From NCBI GenBank assembly GCA_030696775.1, contig JAUYRN010000005.1, forward strand, positions 62,001 to 126,000: a stretch of 64,000 bases of DNA, read 5' to 3'. Both the position numbers and the translations under genes were made by a program. Within the stretch, counting starts at the first letter, position 1. Each line of letters starts with the position of its first letter. This stretch comes from Sulfuricurvum sp. (GTDB lineage: Bacteria; Campylobacterota; Campylobacteria; Campylobacterales; Sulfurimonadaceae). Shown here piece after piece: positions 33,497 through 42,134 of this stretch. The notes under the pieces were generated by a model that saw nothing but the letters and a program-made list of their open reading frames with translations, was not told the DNA's origin and ran no database searches.

Positions 33497-34237
33497 TTAG
33501 CCGCGGATAATTTTGCCGTTAAAACTGACAATTCCGTGAGCGAGGTTGGACACTTTTGTGAAACCCATATCAGTTAAGATACGTTGACAGTGAGCACTTC
33601 GACTACCAACGTGGCAGTAGACAATAATGTTATCATCGTTTTTTAGTTCAGCTTCATTAAGAGTTTGAAAAAAACTGCTGGTAGGGATTAGAACATCAGC
33701 TCCTTCAATACGTCCTGATTTCCATTCCATCCATTCGCGTACATCAACGAGTTTAAACGTTACCATTCCAAGTTCGCGCGCTTCAAAGAGTGAGATTAGT
33801 TCATCTGAATCAATATTACGTTTTTGAAGTAAAAATTCGCATTCTTCTGTTGTTAGACCTCGTGAATGTTGATGGGCAACGGTTTCAATCTCTTCAGATT
33901 TCATTAAAGATGCTGCGTATTCTGGCGTACAGAAGATTTGACAGTGACAGACACCATCTTCAGGGATTTCTTTTTCAATAGCTGGGGTACAAGGACAAAG
34001 TCTATTGTCACTGCTTTTATAAACACCATCAATTTCTTCAACCATATAACAAGGACAAAATCGCTTGTTGTACATCATTTTATTACGAGCGAGTCCCATT
34101 TGAACCCCCTCATTAATTTCAGAATGAGGATTATAAACCCAATTAAACTGTTTGACTACTTTATCTGTAAATTTAATCGTTTTTTCAAGTTCAGCCTGAA
34201 ACTCAGGCGAATTCATATCGATTTTGATAATGCTCAT
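33497..34237 (-). CDS. Ferredoxin:thioredoxin reductase catalytic-like domain fused to rhodanese
   Basis: The 246-residue protein has no signal peptide. Residues 20-110 carry the cysteine pattern of the FTR catalytic subunit: CPC at 61-63, CPC at 81-83, CHC at 97-99 and Cys103. These would hold a [4Fe-4S] cluster next to a redox-active disulfide. Spacings (17 and 13 residues between motifs) are longer than in plant FTR. Residues 155-246 form a rhodanese domain with the active-site loop CHVGSRS (Cys208). The fusion suggests coupling of iron-sulfur electron transfer to persulfide handling. It lies 13 bp after argG on the same strand. Confidence 0.88.
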   Translation of the reverse strand: MSIIKIDMNSPEFQAELEKTIKFTDKVVKQFNWVYNPHSEINEGVQMGLARNKMMYNKRFCPCYMVEEIDGVYKSSDNRLCPCTPAIEKEIPEDGVCHCQIFCTPEYAASLMKSEEIETVAHQHSRGLTTEECEFLLQKRNIDSDELISLFEARELGMVTFKLVDVREWMEWKSGRIEGADVLIPTSSFFQTLNEAELKNDDNIIVYCHVGSRSAHCQRILTDMGFTKVSNLAHGIVSFNGKIIRG

Positions 34238-34250
34238 TTTTTATCCTTTA

Positions 34251-35471
34251 TTATTTGTTTTTCCGTGCTTTTCCAGCGATAATGAAGCGCAATGCATTGA
34301 GTTTAATAAACCCTCCTGCATCTTTTTGGTCATAAACAGAATCTTCTTCAAAAGTACAGTACTCAGGGTTAAAAAGAGAAATGTCAGAGCTGCGTCCAAC
34401 CACCATTATATTACCTTTGTAGAGTTTCAAACGAACGGTTCCACGAACATTTTGCTGAGTTTTATCGATAGCGGCTTGTAGCATTTCACGCTCTGGTGCA
34501 AACCAAAAACCATTATAAATAAGTTTTGCATAGCGTGGCATAAGCTCGTCTTTTAGGTGTGCTTCTTCACGATCCAAGGTTAAAGATTCGATAGCACGGT
34601 GAGCTTTGAGCATTACAGTCCCACCTGGTGTTTCATAGCATCCACGGCTTTTCATTCCTACAAAACGATTTTCAACAATATCAGCGCGTCCGATTCCATG
34701 ACGACCTGCAATGATATTGAGCTGTTCTAGCATTACAGCCGGAGAGAGAGATTTGCCATTTAGGGTAATTGGATCACCTTTTTCGTAGCCAATTTCAATG
34801 TATTCACTCTCATCAGGGGCATTTTCTGGAGAAGTTGTCCAACGCCACATGCTCTCTTCAGGTTCAGATGCCGGATCTTCGAGTATTCCACCTTCATACG
34901 AAATATGTAAGAGATTGGCATCCATGGAATAGGGCGACTTCGTTCCGCTCATTTCAATTTTAATGCCATGCTCTGCTGCATAGGCTAGGAGTTTTTCTCG
35001 TGAATTAAGCTCCCATTCTCGCCATGGTGCAATGATAGTTAAAGCACTATTTTGTCCTAAGTATCCCATTTCAAAACGGACTTGATCATTCCCTTTTCCT
35101 GTTGCGCCATGACTAACGGCGTCTGCTCCAGTAATACGAGCAATTTCTGCTTGGCGTTTAGCAATTAGTGGACGTGCGATAGACGTCCCAAGAAGGTATT
35201 CTCCCTCATAGATAGCGTTAGCACGAAACATTGGAAATACGTAATCGCGGACAAATTCTTCACGGAGATCTTCGATGTAGATATTCTCCGGTTTGATACC
35301 GAGACTAATTGCTTTTGCGCGGGCCGGTTCTACTTCTTCACCTTGGCCAATATCAGCAGTAAATGTAACAACCTCACATTTGTATTCATCTTGAAGCCAT
35401 TTGAGGATAACGCTGGTATCCAAACCACCTGAATACGCGAGTACGACTTTTTTAACCTCTTTTTTCATCAT
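34251..35471 (-). CDS. argG: Argininosuccinate synthase
   Basis: A 406-residue enzyme that joins citrulline and aspartate with ATP in arginine synthesis. The PP-loop AYSGGLDTS is at about residue 11, followed by family motifs [15 protein letters not shown] and [19 protein letters not shown]. The start may be either of two adjacent ATGs (35471 or 35468). The argG-rplI order with genes in between is shared with Campylobacter (argG, rplI, hslV, hslU, era). The length is normal. Confidence 0.97.
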   Translation of the reverse strand: MMKKEVKKVVLAYSGGLDTSVILKWLQDEYKCEVVTFTADIGQGEEVEPARAKAISLGIKPENIYIEDLREEFVRDYVFPMFRANAIYEGEYLLGTSIARPLIAKRQAEIARITGADAVSHGATGKGNDQVRFEMGYLGQNSALTIIAPWREWELNSREKLLAYAAEHGIKIEMSGTKSPYSMDANLLHISYEGGILEDPASEPEESMWRWTTSPENAPDESEYIEIGYEKGDPITLNGKSLSPAVMLEQLNIIAGRHGIGRADIVENRFVGMKSRGCYETPGGTVMLKAHRAIESLTLDREEAHLKDELMPRYAKLIYNGFWFAPEREMLQAAIDKTQQNVRGTVRLKLYKGNIMVVGRSSDISLFNPEYCTFEEDSVYDQKDAGGFIKLNALRFIIAGKARKNK

Positions 35472-35546
35472 TCTATCCTATGAGTATATTTTCCACATTC
35501 GTGAAGTAAATGGGGCGATTCTAGCAAAAAATAGATGAGATAACGG

Positions 35547-35807
35547 TTAAAGTTTGAGATTGATAGAAGAAGCAGATATATTTTCAGTAGCTTTTAGAAA
35601 CTCAATGGTATTTTTGAGTTGTGAGAGGGAATGAAGGGTTGATGAGCGTTCACTCTCCAAAAATGTTTTAGCATTAAGAAGAAGATAAGCTGCCTCTTCC
35701 ATATCAAGGAGAGAAGTAAATTTAGGTGCTTGATCTAATAATGAATCAAGTTTTTGGACATCTTGGAGAATGATCGCTTTTTTAAGATCATTGAGCCATG
35801 GTGACAT
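35547..35807 (-). CDS. Small helical protein of the flagellar operon (FliT-like position)
   Basis: An 86-residue helical protein (MSPWLNDLKKAIILQDVQKL...). I do not recognise a defined family. It overlaps the fliS 3' end by 20 bp, so it is co-translated with the flagellin chaperone. Size, helix content and place after fliS recall FliT, the FliD chaperone, which is similarly small and follows fliS in enterobacteria. No sequence motif of FliT is visible, so this is inferred from context. Confidence 0.6.
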   Translation of the reverse strand: MSPWLNDLKKAIILQDVQKLDSLLDQAPKFTSLLDMEEAAYLLLNAKTFLESERSSTLHSLSQLKNTIEFLKATENISASSINLKL

Positions 35808-36165
35808 TTTCTCTCCATGCTTCTAGCAGCCCTTTTATAACACGATTAACTTCATCAAGTTTTCCAGAATCGTTTTGAATATTCGCCTCAATTAACAGTC
35901 GCAACTGATAATGATAAAGTCCGGCAAGATAATGTGAAATATCGCCTTGTCTATAGTCAAGAACATTAATAAGTTCCGCAAATACAGCATTTGAACGATT
36001 AATCCAATAGGTTCGTCGCTCAATGTCTCCTTCATTAATAGAACGTTTCGCTTGCATGTTGAAGCGTAAAATCCCCTCGTACATCATTTGAATTAATTTT
36101 TCAGGTGATTCTACTCCGACATTATTTTGGGTATAAGTATTGTAGGCTAAATTATTATTGTACAT
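35788..36165 (-). CDS. fliS: Flagellin export chaperone FliS
   Basis: The 125-residue four-helix-bundle protein keeps flagellin unpolymerised before export. Typical parts are the N-terminal YTQNNVGVESPEKLIQMMYEG and the NVLDYRQGDISHYLAGLYHYQLRLLIEAN core. It lies 47 bp downstream of flaG and overlaps the following small gene. The filament cap gene fliD, which often sits between flaG and fliS, is not here. Confidence 0.95.
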   Translation of the reverse strand: MYNNNLAYNTYTQNNVGVESPEKLIQMMYEGILRFNMQAKRSINEGDIERRTYWINRSNAVFAELINVLDYRQGDISHYLAGLYHYQLRLLIEANIQNDSGKLDEVNRVIKGLLEAWRENVTMAQ

Positions 36166-36212
36166 ATTGGTTTCCTTGAATATTTGAAAATATGGTTCTG
36201 AAAAAGTGCTGC

Positions 36213-36602
36213 TTAGCCTTTATGGTCGAAAAGTAATCCTGTAACTTCTTGCATTTTAGGTAATAGTTGTTCTGCTTGCTCAAGTGGAAAACGTCTTAAC
36301 ATACGATTACTTTGAGTATCAACAACGGATACGTAAAAATCTTTAGAAGTGTTATCAAAACCAAAACGTAATGATGTATTAAAAGGATCCAGTGAATGGT
36401 TTAACTGGCTGATGAGTTTATCCATTTGCTCTTGAGAGCCTACTTTTTCTGTTTTAGCGTCAGTTTCTTTTTGCGCGACTTTCTCTTGATGAATTTGCGC
36501 TTTTTGAATCTCTTGAACACTTTGAGATTGTGGTGCTTGTGCGACTTTTGGTGTGCTCATTTGGGATTGTTGCATTTTTGCGGTTGATTGTAACACTTCC
36601 AT
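36213..36602 (-). CDS. flaG: FlaG family flagellar protein
   Basis: The 129-residue product starts at ATG 36602, chosen because AAGGAG lies 7-8 bases upstream; a start 11 codons earlier lies upstream of that site. The N-terminal half is Gln/Lys-rich and probably disordered. The C-terminal half (LNHSLDPFNTSLRFGFDNTS to EVTGLLFDHKG) is the FlaG domain, with the pattern S-L-R-F-x-x and R-x-F-P-x-E. FlaG affects filament length in Campylobacter. A strong sigma-28 type promoter precedes it. Confidence 0.9.
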   Translation of the reverse strand: MEVLQSTAKMQQSQMSTPKVAQAPQSQSVQEIQKAQIHQEKVAQKETDAKTEKVGSQEQMDKLISQLNHSLDPFNTSLRFGFDNTSKDFYVSVVDTQSNRMLRRFPLEQAEQLLPKMQEVTGLLFDHKG

Positions 36603-36650
36603 GGTAATACTCCTTGGGCTTTTTTTATAAAGCATTTTTTGCTACACACT

Positions 36651-36677
36651 AAATCGCCCTAAAAAATAAAAACTTTA
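36651..36677 (-). promoter_or_regulatory. Sigma-28 (FliA) promoter of the flaG-fliS operon
   Basis: On the minus strand TAAAGTTT is followed after 11 bases by GGCGATTT. The enterobacterial FliA consensus is TAAAGTTT-N11-GCCGATAA, so the -35 element is exact and the -10 element matches at five of eight positions. The inferred start site lies about 40 bases before the flaG ATG. This is the expected class for late flagellar genes. Confidence 0.75.
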
Positions 36678-36713
36678 ATTCCAAATTGATTCTACTGTGA
36701 TACTCTTACGTTT

Positions 36714-37925
36714 ATGAAACGTTATTGGAATCTTTTAGCGCTAGAACCGTTGCTGGCTCGACTGTCGCTTATTCAACTTATCGCTTATTTTGGTGCATGG
36801 TTTAGCAATGTAGCTATTTACACTTTACTGATTCAATTGCACGTCAATGCATCAACGATTGCTTTTGTAGCAGCACTTCATTTTTTTGCTGGAGTACTGC
36901 AAGCACCTTTGAGCGGGGTGATTATTGATCGAATTTCTCCTAAAAAACTGATGATTTTTTTGACCATTACGGAAATTGTGGCTACGGTGTTGCTAATTAG
37001 TATTGATGATGTTTCCAAGCTTGGGTGGTTGTATTTGCTTGTATTTATTCGCATGGGGGCTGCAAGTTTCCAATTTACGGTTGAAATGTCCTTATTGCCA
37101 AAAATTGTTGAAGGTAAAGCCTTGCAGTATGCTAATGAAATTCACTCAATTATTTGGTCTTTTTCATATACGTTTGGAATGGCACTTGGGGGTGCTGTGG
37201 TTTATTATATTGGAACTACGTATGCCTTTTTATTGGATGCATTACTTTTTTTAGTGGTTCTAAGCCTCGTTCTTATGCTGAAAATTGAGATTGAAATAAA
37301 GAAAAATAGTGAACGCTTTTTGACAATGATGGGTGACGCTTTTCGCTATATTCAACGTGAGCCAATAGTGATGCATCTAATGCTACTGCACGCAGTGGTT
37401 GGTTTTACGGCATTTGATGCCCTGGTCGTTCTTAGTGTGGAGCATTATTACTCCAGTGTAGTAGCAGTATCTCTTGGAATTGGGTTAGTGAATGCCTTTC
37501 GAGCCATTGGCCTAACAGTTGGGCCGTTATTACTAGGAGAATGGGTTAATCTTCATCGGCTCAAATTTTTGCTGATTGCGGAAGCTCTTGCAATCATTTT
37601 CTGGGGGATTGTCATTGAACATTTTTATTTATCTTTAGTGGCATCAGTGCTAGTTGGATTGGTGACCACTACATTGTGGTCGTATACGTACACTCTTTTG
37701 CAGGAACATACCCATTATGATTATTATGGGCGAGTGGTTGCCTATAATGATATGATCTTTTTAGCGACGGGAGGGCTGGTGTCCTTGCTCATTGGTTTTT
37801 TAGTGGATCAACAGTTTGGGCTTGGGGTTATTGCTTCACTTTTAGGAAGTGCTTTTGGTATTGCGGCTCTTTATTACACATGGATTCGCGCACATTACAG
37901 TTTAAAAGAGATTGGAAATCAATGA
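36714..37925 (+). CDS. MFS transporter
   Basis: A 403-residue protein with about 11-12 hydrophobic segments and the MFS loop motif SGVIIDRISPKKLMIF between helices 2 and 3 (D-R-x-x-x-K-K), repeated weakly in the second half. The pattern fits the MFS group of drug or siderophore exporters (EntS/MFS_3-like). The substrate cannot be told from sequence. Its TGA overlaps the ATG of the following 92-codon gene by 3 bases. It is divergent from the flagellar operon, with 111 bp between starts. Confidence 0.85.
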   Translation: MKRYWNLLALEPLLARLSLIQLIAYFGAWFSNVAIYTLLIQLHVNASTIAFVAALHFFAGVLQAPLSGVIIDRISPKKLMIFLTITEIVATVLLISIDDVSKLGWLYLLVFIRMGAASFQFTVEMSLLPKIVEGKALQYANEIHSIIWSFSYTFGMALGGAVVYYIGTTYAFLLDALLFLVVLSLVLMLKIEIEIKKNSERFLTMMGDAFRYIQREPIVMHLMLLHAVVGFTAFDALVVLSVEHYYSSVVAVSLGIGLVNAFRAIGLTVGPLLLGEWVNLHRLKFLLIAEALAIIFWGIVIEHFYLSLVASVLVGLVTTTLWSYTYTLLQEHTHYDYYGRVVAYNDMIFLATGGLVSLLIGFLVDQQFGLGVIASLLGSAFGIAALYYTWIRAHYSLKEIGNQ

Positions 37926-38200
37926 TATACAAACATGAAGAATATGAAATCGATCTTGCAAAAGTAACACGCCTCTATCCGGCAGCACTTATTAGTGCCG
38001 GAGGAGAAAGTGCATCGGTATCACTGGAATGGGCACAGATGAAAGAGGATAAAATTTTTCTTGAAGCATATGTTTTGATTTGTGATTTTGACCCAGTGGG
38101 AGAAGTCCCTGTTAATCGTATAGAATTAAAGTTTGAAACGAAAGAACAGCTTTTTCTTGCCATGAATGATATTTCTATTTTGTTAAAAGAGGAAAACTAG
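37922..38200 (+). CDS. Orphan 92-aa protein coupled to the MFS gene
   Basis: No family is recognised. The protein is soluble and acidic with alternating strands (ILEAYVLICDFDPVGE-like centre) and a C-terminal helix ending in LLKEEN. The ATG overlaps the transporter stop (ATGA), so the two are likely co-translated, and it may be a cytoplasmic partner. Its last codons and stop lie in a perfect palindrome shared with the convergent PAS gene. Confidence 0.6.
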   Translation: MIYKHEEYEIDLAKVTRLYPAALISAGGESASVSLEWAQMKEDKIFLEAYVLICDFDPVGEVPVNRIELKFETKEQLFLAMNDISILLKEEN

Positions 38201-38210
38201 TTTTCCTCTT
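38187..38210. terminator. Bidirectional terminator: 24-bp perfect palindrome at a shared gene end
   Basis: The half-site AAGAGGAAAACT is followed by its exact reverse complement. In RNA of either direction it gives a 10-bp stem with a CUAG loop and a descending arm rich in U (UUUUCCUCUU). Both flanking genes end inside it, each with the codons for Glu-Glu-Asn and TAG, and their stop codons overlap. It can terminate both transcripts and encodes both C-termini. Confidence 0.65.
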
Positions 38211-38610
38211 CTATCATTTGCTGATATTGATTGATTATGGTTTTAAGGCGGCTGCGATCAGGCATTTTACGAGAAGCAATGTAACCAACAACTCCACCTT
38301 CAATATCAAGTTTTGGGACAATATTTACCACAACCCAGTAGTATTTTCCATCTTTTCGAAGGTTTTTGACATATCCTTCCCATGTCTTTCCACTTTCAAT
38401 GATCTTCCACATTCCAGCAAAAGCGGCTTTGGGCATATCCGGATGACGTAGTAAACTGTGAGGCTGACCTATTGCTTCTTCTTTGCTGTAGAGGGTCATT
38501 TCAGTAAATTTGCGGTTTACAAAAGTGATGATTCCTTTGGTATCCGTTTCGGATATGAGGCTTCGTCCATCAAAAAGCACTTCTTCATTCACGGGGGCAG
38601 GGCGTTTCAT
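38197..38610 (-). CDS. PAS-domain energy-taxis protein (Aer/CetB-like)
   Basis: The 137-residue protein is one PAS domain (about residues 12-125) of the Aer type, with ISETDTKGIITFVNRKFTEMT, HSLLRHPDMPKAAFAGMW and GKTWEGYVKNLRKDGKYYWV. The RHPDMP segment and the Trp are characteristic of FAD-binding Aer and CetB PAS domains. No signalling or HAMP domain follows, so it must act through another protein. In Campylobacter the PAS-only CetB works with the transducer CetA; no CetA is adjacent here. It is convergent with the 92-codon gene, with stops overlapping. Confidence 0.85.
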   Translation of the reverse strand: MKRPAPVNEEVLFDGRSLISETDTKGIITFVNRKFTEMTLYSKEEAIGQPHSLLRHPDMPKAAFAGMWKIIESGKTWEGYVKNLRKDGKYYWVVVNIVPKLDIEGGVVGYIASRKMPDRSRLKTIINQYQQMIEEEN

Positions 38611-38783
38611 TATTAAAATCCTTAGGGCGTAAAAATCTAATTTTAAAATATAAGTATAACCAAATCAAAAAATAAATTTCTTTAAACAATCATATTTATC
38701 TCATTTTTGTGTATCAAAGGCAAAATCAATAGGGAAGGGTTTATAATAACACTATTATGAAACAGACAATGTAAGGATAAATT

Positions 38784-39878
38784 TTGGACGTTATCGAACT
38801 TTTTAAACAATTCATCAGCTCAAAAAGTCAAACTCCTGATGATGGGGGAATACTTGAATTTATTGAAAATTATTTGGAAGGGTTTACTTGTATTCGCGTT
38901 GATGCAGAAGGGGTTAAAAATCTTTTTGCATATCGTTATTTTGGAGAAGGAAAACATCTTTGTTTCGCAGGGCACGTCGATGTGGTTCCGGCTGGTGATG
39001 GGTGGGATAGCGATCCTTTTGCGGCAACTGAAATAGATGGATATATTTATGGACGCGGTGCGCAGGATATGAAAAGCGGGGTTAGTGCATTTGTTCAAGC
39101 CGTTAAAGAGGTAAAAGAATTTAATGGAACATTATCGCTTTTACTAACCTCTGACGAAGAAGGACCGGCGAAGTTTGGAACGGCAGAAGTACTCAAATAT
39201 TTAAAAGAACATAGTCTTCTTCCGGATGTTGTAATCGTGGCTGAACCGACATGTGAATCGGTATTTGGAGATGCAATAAAAGTAGGGCGGCGTGGATCTA
39301 TTAATGGAATTTTAGAATTACATGGAAGACAAGGACATGCTGCTTATCCTGAAAAAGCGATCAATCCTATTCACCAGATTGCACCTATTTTAGCCAACAT
39401 CGCAGGAGCTTTTTTGGACGAAGGAGATACGTATTTCGCTCCATCCCAGTTGGTTGTTACCGACATCCGCTCCGGCATCGAGACCACTAATGTTTCTCCT
39501 GGAAAGCTTAAAATGATGTTTAATGTTCGTAATTCGACTAAAACGGACCAGAAAAAGATAGAAATATTCATCGCACAACAGTGCCAAGGGCTAGATTACA
39601 CACTGACTCTCGATCAATCTGCTATTCCATTTGTAACGGATGCCAATACGCATATTGTTCGAACATTGAGCAACTGTATACAAGAAGTGCGTGCGATCAT
39701 TCCAAAACATTCAACTGCTGGGGGAACATCAGATGCGCGTTTTGTGGCATCTTATGGGATAGATGTGATTGAATTTGGTGTGATAAATGACACGATTCAT
39801 GCTCCTAATGAACGGACATCTGTTGTTGAAGTTAAAGACTTGTATAAAGTCTTTAGTTTATTAATAAAACGATTTTGA
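38784..39878 (+). CDS. dapE: Succinyl-diaminopimelate desuccinylase
   Basis: A 364-residue M20 zinc hydrolase of the lysine and diaminopimelate pathway, needed for peptidoglycan cross-links. Metal and catalytic residues are His64 and Asp66 (AGHVDVVP), Asp95 (GRGAQDMKSG), Glu125/Glu126 (TSDEEGPA), a Glu in VAEPT and a C-terminal His in HAPNERT. The TTG at 38784 follows AAGGAT by about 7 bases and gives the expected N-terminus. It is 27 bp before the thioredoxin-like gene. Confidence 0.93.
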   Translation: MDVIELFKQFISSKSQTPDDGGILEFIENYLEGFTCIRVDAEGVKNLFAYRYFGEGKHLCFAGHVDVVPAGDGWDSDPFAATEIDGYIYGRGAQDMKSGVSAFVQAVKEVKEFNGTLSLLLTSDEEGPAKFGTAEVLKYLKEHSLLPDVVIVAEPTCESVFGDAIKVGRRGSINGILELHGRQGHAAYPEKAINPIHQIAPILANIAGAFLDEGDTYFAPSQLVVTDIRSGIETTNVSPGKLKMMFNVRNSTKTDQKKIEIFIAQQCQGLDYTLTLDQSAIPFVTDANTHIVRTLSNCIQEVRAIIPKHSTAGGTSDARFVASYGIDVIEFGVINDTIHAPNERTSVVEVKDLYKVFSLLIKRF

Positions 39879-39905
39879 TAAAATAGTGATCGTTAAAGGA
39901 AAATA

Positions 39906-40304
39906 ATGAAAAAATTATTAGCACTGTGTTTGTTAGCTATAAGCATGTTTGGTGCAGATATTATGTGGAATAGCTCTTACGAGCAAGCTCTTGTCAAAGC
40001 TAAAAAAGAGGGAAAACCTCTGATGGTGCTTATTACGAGTGAAACGTGTCGTTGGTGTCGAAAACTTGAATCTACTACACTGCAAGATGATGAAATTGTA
40101 TCGCGTATTAATACCTCATTTCAGGTTGTTAATGTAACGAAAGACAAAAGTATTTATCCTAAAAATCTAACTGCAAAAATGGTTCCGATGAGTTATTTTG
40201 TCGATCCTCGTAATGGTAAAGTACTGTATTCAATGCCTGGATTTTGGGGTACAGAAGATTACAACTCCATTTTAGATGATGCGATACAAAAATACAAAAA
40301 ATAA
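39906..40304 (+). CDS. Periplasmic thioredoxin-fold protein (SoxW/Thioredoxin_7-like)
   Basis: The 132-residue protein has a signal peptide ([14 protein letters not shown]) and a thioredoxin-fold domain with a CRWC active site ([12 protein letters not shown], about residues 47-53) and the cis-Pro region VPMSYFVDP. Such proteins reduce periplasmic disulfides or cytochrome c and Sox proteins. The partner is not identifiable from context. RidA follows 10 bp after its stop. Confidence 0.85.
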   Translation: MKKLLALCLLAISMFGADIMWNSSYEQALVKAKKEGKPLMVLITSETCRWCRKLESTTLQDDEIVSRINTSFQVVNVTKDKSIYPKNLTAKMVPMSYFVDPRNGKVLYSMPGFWGTEDYNSILDDAIQKYKK

Positions 40305-40314
40305 AGGTTTACGT

Positions 40315-40695
40315 ATGAAAAATGTTCAAACACCCAATGCTCCTGCAGCAATCGGACCCTATTCTCAAGCGATGATTGCAAATGGTATGGTATTTACTTC
40401 CGGTCAAATTGCTCTCACTCCCAGCGGTGAAATGCTTACTGGTGATGTCAAAGAGCAGTGTGCGCAAGTATTGGCTAATTTAAAGGCCGTTTTGGAAGCA
40501 GCAGGAAGCTCTTTGGATAAAGTTATTAAGACAACGATATTTTTAGATGACATGAATGATTTTGGTGCTGTTAATGAATTGTACGCAGCTGCATTTGGGG
40601 ATCATAAACCTGCTCGTTCTACGGTTGCTGTTAAAACACTTCCTAAAAACGCATTGGTTGAAATCGATGCTATCGCTCTTTTGAGCGATAGTTAA
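40315..40695 (+). CDS. ridA: RidA family enamine/imine deaminase
   Basis: A 126-residue cytoplasmic trimer that hydrolyses reactive 2-aminoacrylate and related imines. It has the family signatures GPYSQAM, GQIALTP and [21 protein letters not shown], with the substrate-binding Arg (PARST) and the Glu in VEIDA. The ATG at 40315 is chosen over an upstream frame start within the preceding gene, giving the normal length. It is convergent with the outer-membrane efflux gene, whose stop overlaps by 4 bp. Confidence 0.95.
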   Translation: MKNVQTPNAPAAIGPYSQAMIANGMVFTSGQIALTPSGEMLTGDVKEQCAQVLANLKAVLEAAGSSLDKVIKTTIFLDDMNDFGAVNELYAAAFGDHKPARSTVAVKTLPKNALVEIDAIALLSDS

Positions 40696-42134
40696 CGTCC
40701 TGCCGGAAGTAAATTTGGCAGCGGAGGAGTTTGTTCTTCATTCCAGCCACCTCCTAATGCCTTGTAAAGAGAGATCGTGGTTATAAGAGCATTTTGTTTG
40801 GCAATTAGAAATTGTTGAGAAGCTTGGAGCCATTGTTGCTGAACAAGCAGCATATCACTGTAGCTAATAGTTCCAACGTTATAACGTAGTTTACTTTGTA
40901 AGAGTGCTTTTTGGATTGCATTGGTGCGTGCACCTTGGTAGGTGACTTGCTCTTTTGCTTTAGTCGTTTGCCCTATAGCGTTGTCGGTATCATTAAAAGC
41001 ATTTACAATACTCTTTTTATAGACTGCAAGAGTTTGGTTGTGATCGGCTTCGGCAGTTTTAATCTCACCTGCAATACGACCGGCGGAAAATATAGGGATG
41101 CTGATTGATGGAGCAATGTCCCATATACGTGCTGGATTCGAGACAAAGTTATTAAGGTCAAGGCTTTGAACCCCTAACATTCCTGTTAATTTAATGCTTG
41201 GAAAATACGCGGCACGGGCTACTCCGATTTGAGCATTGGCTGCAATGAGATTTTGTTCTGCAGATGCGATGTCGGGACGATTGGTTAAGATACTAGCCGG
41301 TAAAGTATTCGGAATTTCTGGGACAACAATTGAGTTTAATGGAGATGTATTAACTGCAGAAGGATTACGGCCTAAGAGAATATTGAATGTCGATTCTTCA
41401 GTGATTTTTGAAGATTCGAGCCCAGATAAAGTTGCTTTTGCACTTTCTACTTCAGATAAGGATTGTAACAAAACGGTTTCGGCTATAACGCCATGTTTGT
41501 ATTTGAGCTCATTAAATTTTAAAATATCCTTCGTTAAATTAACATTTTCATTTGCTAAATCGATTTGTCCCTGCAGGGATGAAAGTTTCATATAAGATGC
41601 TGCAACATTAGATGCTATGGAAAGCTTGAGTGTTTGTGATGCATATTCACTCGAGAGAAGTGTCGCGCGAGCAGCTTCATTTGCACGACGTACTTTTCCA
41701 AATAGATCAATCTCATAACTAGCTAATGACAGTGATCCGGCATAGGTAGATGTGATTCCCTCATGTAAGTTAACTCCACCGCTAGAAGCATTTTCTACTC
41801 CTTTACGATCCAAAGAGCCATTGGCGTTGATTTGAGGGTAGAGATACGATTTCGCCTGATCAAATTTACCCAGTAATGCATCAACTGAAGCTTGGGATGC
41901 TTGAAGATCATAGTTAGCTAATAGTGCTTCGTTAACATAGTGGGTAAGAGAAGCATCGTTGAAGCTTTTCCACCATTGCAGGTTAATATTTTGCTGAGCT
42001 GTTTTATTGATATCCGTATGAAGAAAGGTTTCCGGTACGGGAACATCAGGACGTACGTAGTCTGGACCTATAGCGCATCCGCTCACTAATAAAGCAGTAA
42101 GGACCAGAGATCCGTAGATAGGATATCTATTCAT
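40692..42134 (-). CDS. RND efflux outer-membrane factor (OprM/NodT-like lipoprotein)
   Basis: A 480-residue TolC-family channel with a lipoprotein signal ([15 protein letters not shown]; cysteine at residue 20), long helical hairpins and paired OEP domains (about 60-255 and 275-460). It forms the outer-membrane exit for the AcrAB-like pump. The ATG at 42134 is chosen since it restores the lipobox spacing, and it overlaps the acrB stop by 8 bp. It is the last gene of the marR-acrA-acrB-oprM-like operon. Confidence 0.92.
   Translation of the reverse strand: MNRYPIYGSLVLTALLVSGCAIGPDYVRPDVPVPETFLHTDINKTAQQNINLQWWKSFNDASLTHYVNEALLANYDLQASQASVDALLGKFDQAKSYLYPQINANGSLDRKGVENASSGGVNLHEGITSTYAGSLSLASYEIDLFGKVRRANEAARATLLSSEYASQTLKLSIASNVAASYMKLSSLQGQIDLANENVNLTKDILKFNELKYKHGVIAETVLLQSLSEVESAKATLSGLESSKITEESTFNILLGRNPSAVNTSPLNSIVVPEIPNTLPASILTNRPDIASAEQNLIAANAQIGVARAAYFPSIKLTGMLGVQSLDLNNFVSNPARIWDIAPSISIPIFSAGRIAGEIKTAEADHNQTLAVYKKSIVNAFNDTDNAIGQTTKAKEQVTYQGARTNAIQKALLQSKLRYNVGTISYSDMLLVQQQWLQASQQFLIAKQNALITTISLYKALGGGWNEEQTPPLPNLLPAGR

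Noticed and set aside
41236-41595. 119-codon open frame on the plus strand
   Set aside because: It is antisense to the outer-membrane efflux gene, whose TolC-family sequence is continuous across it.
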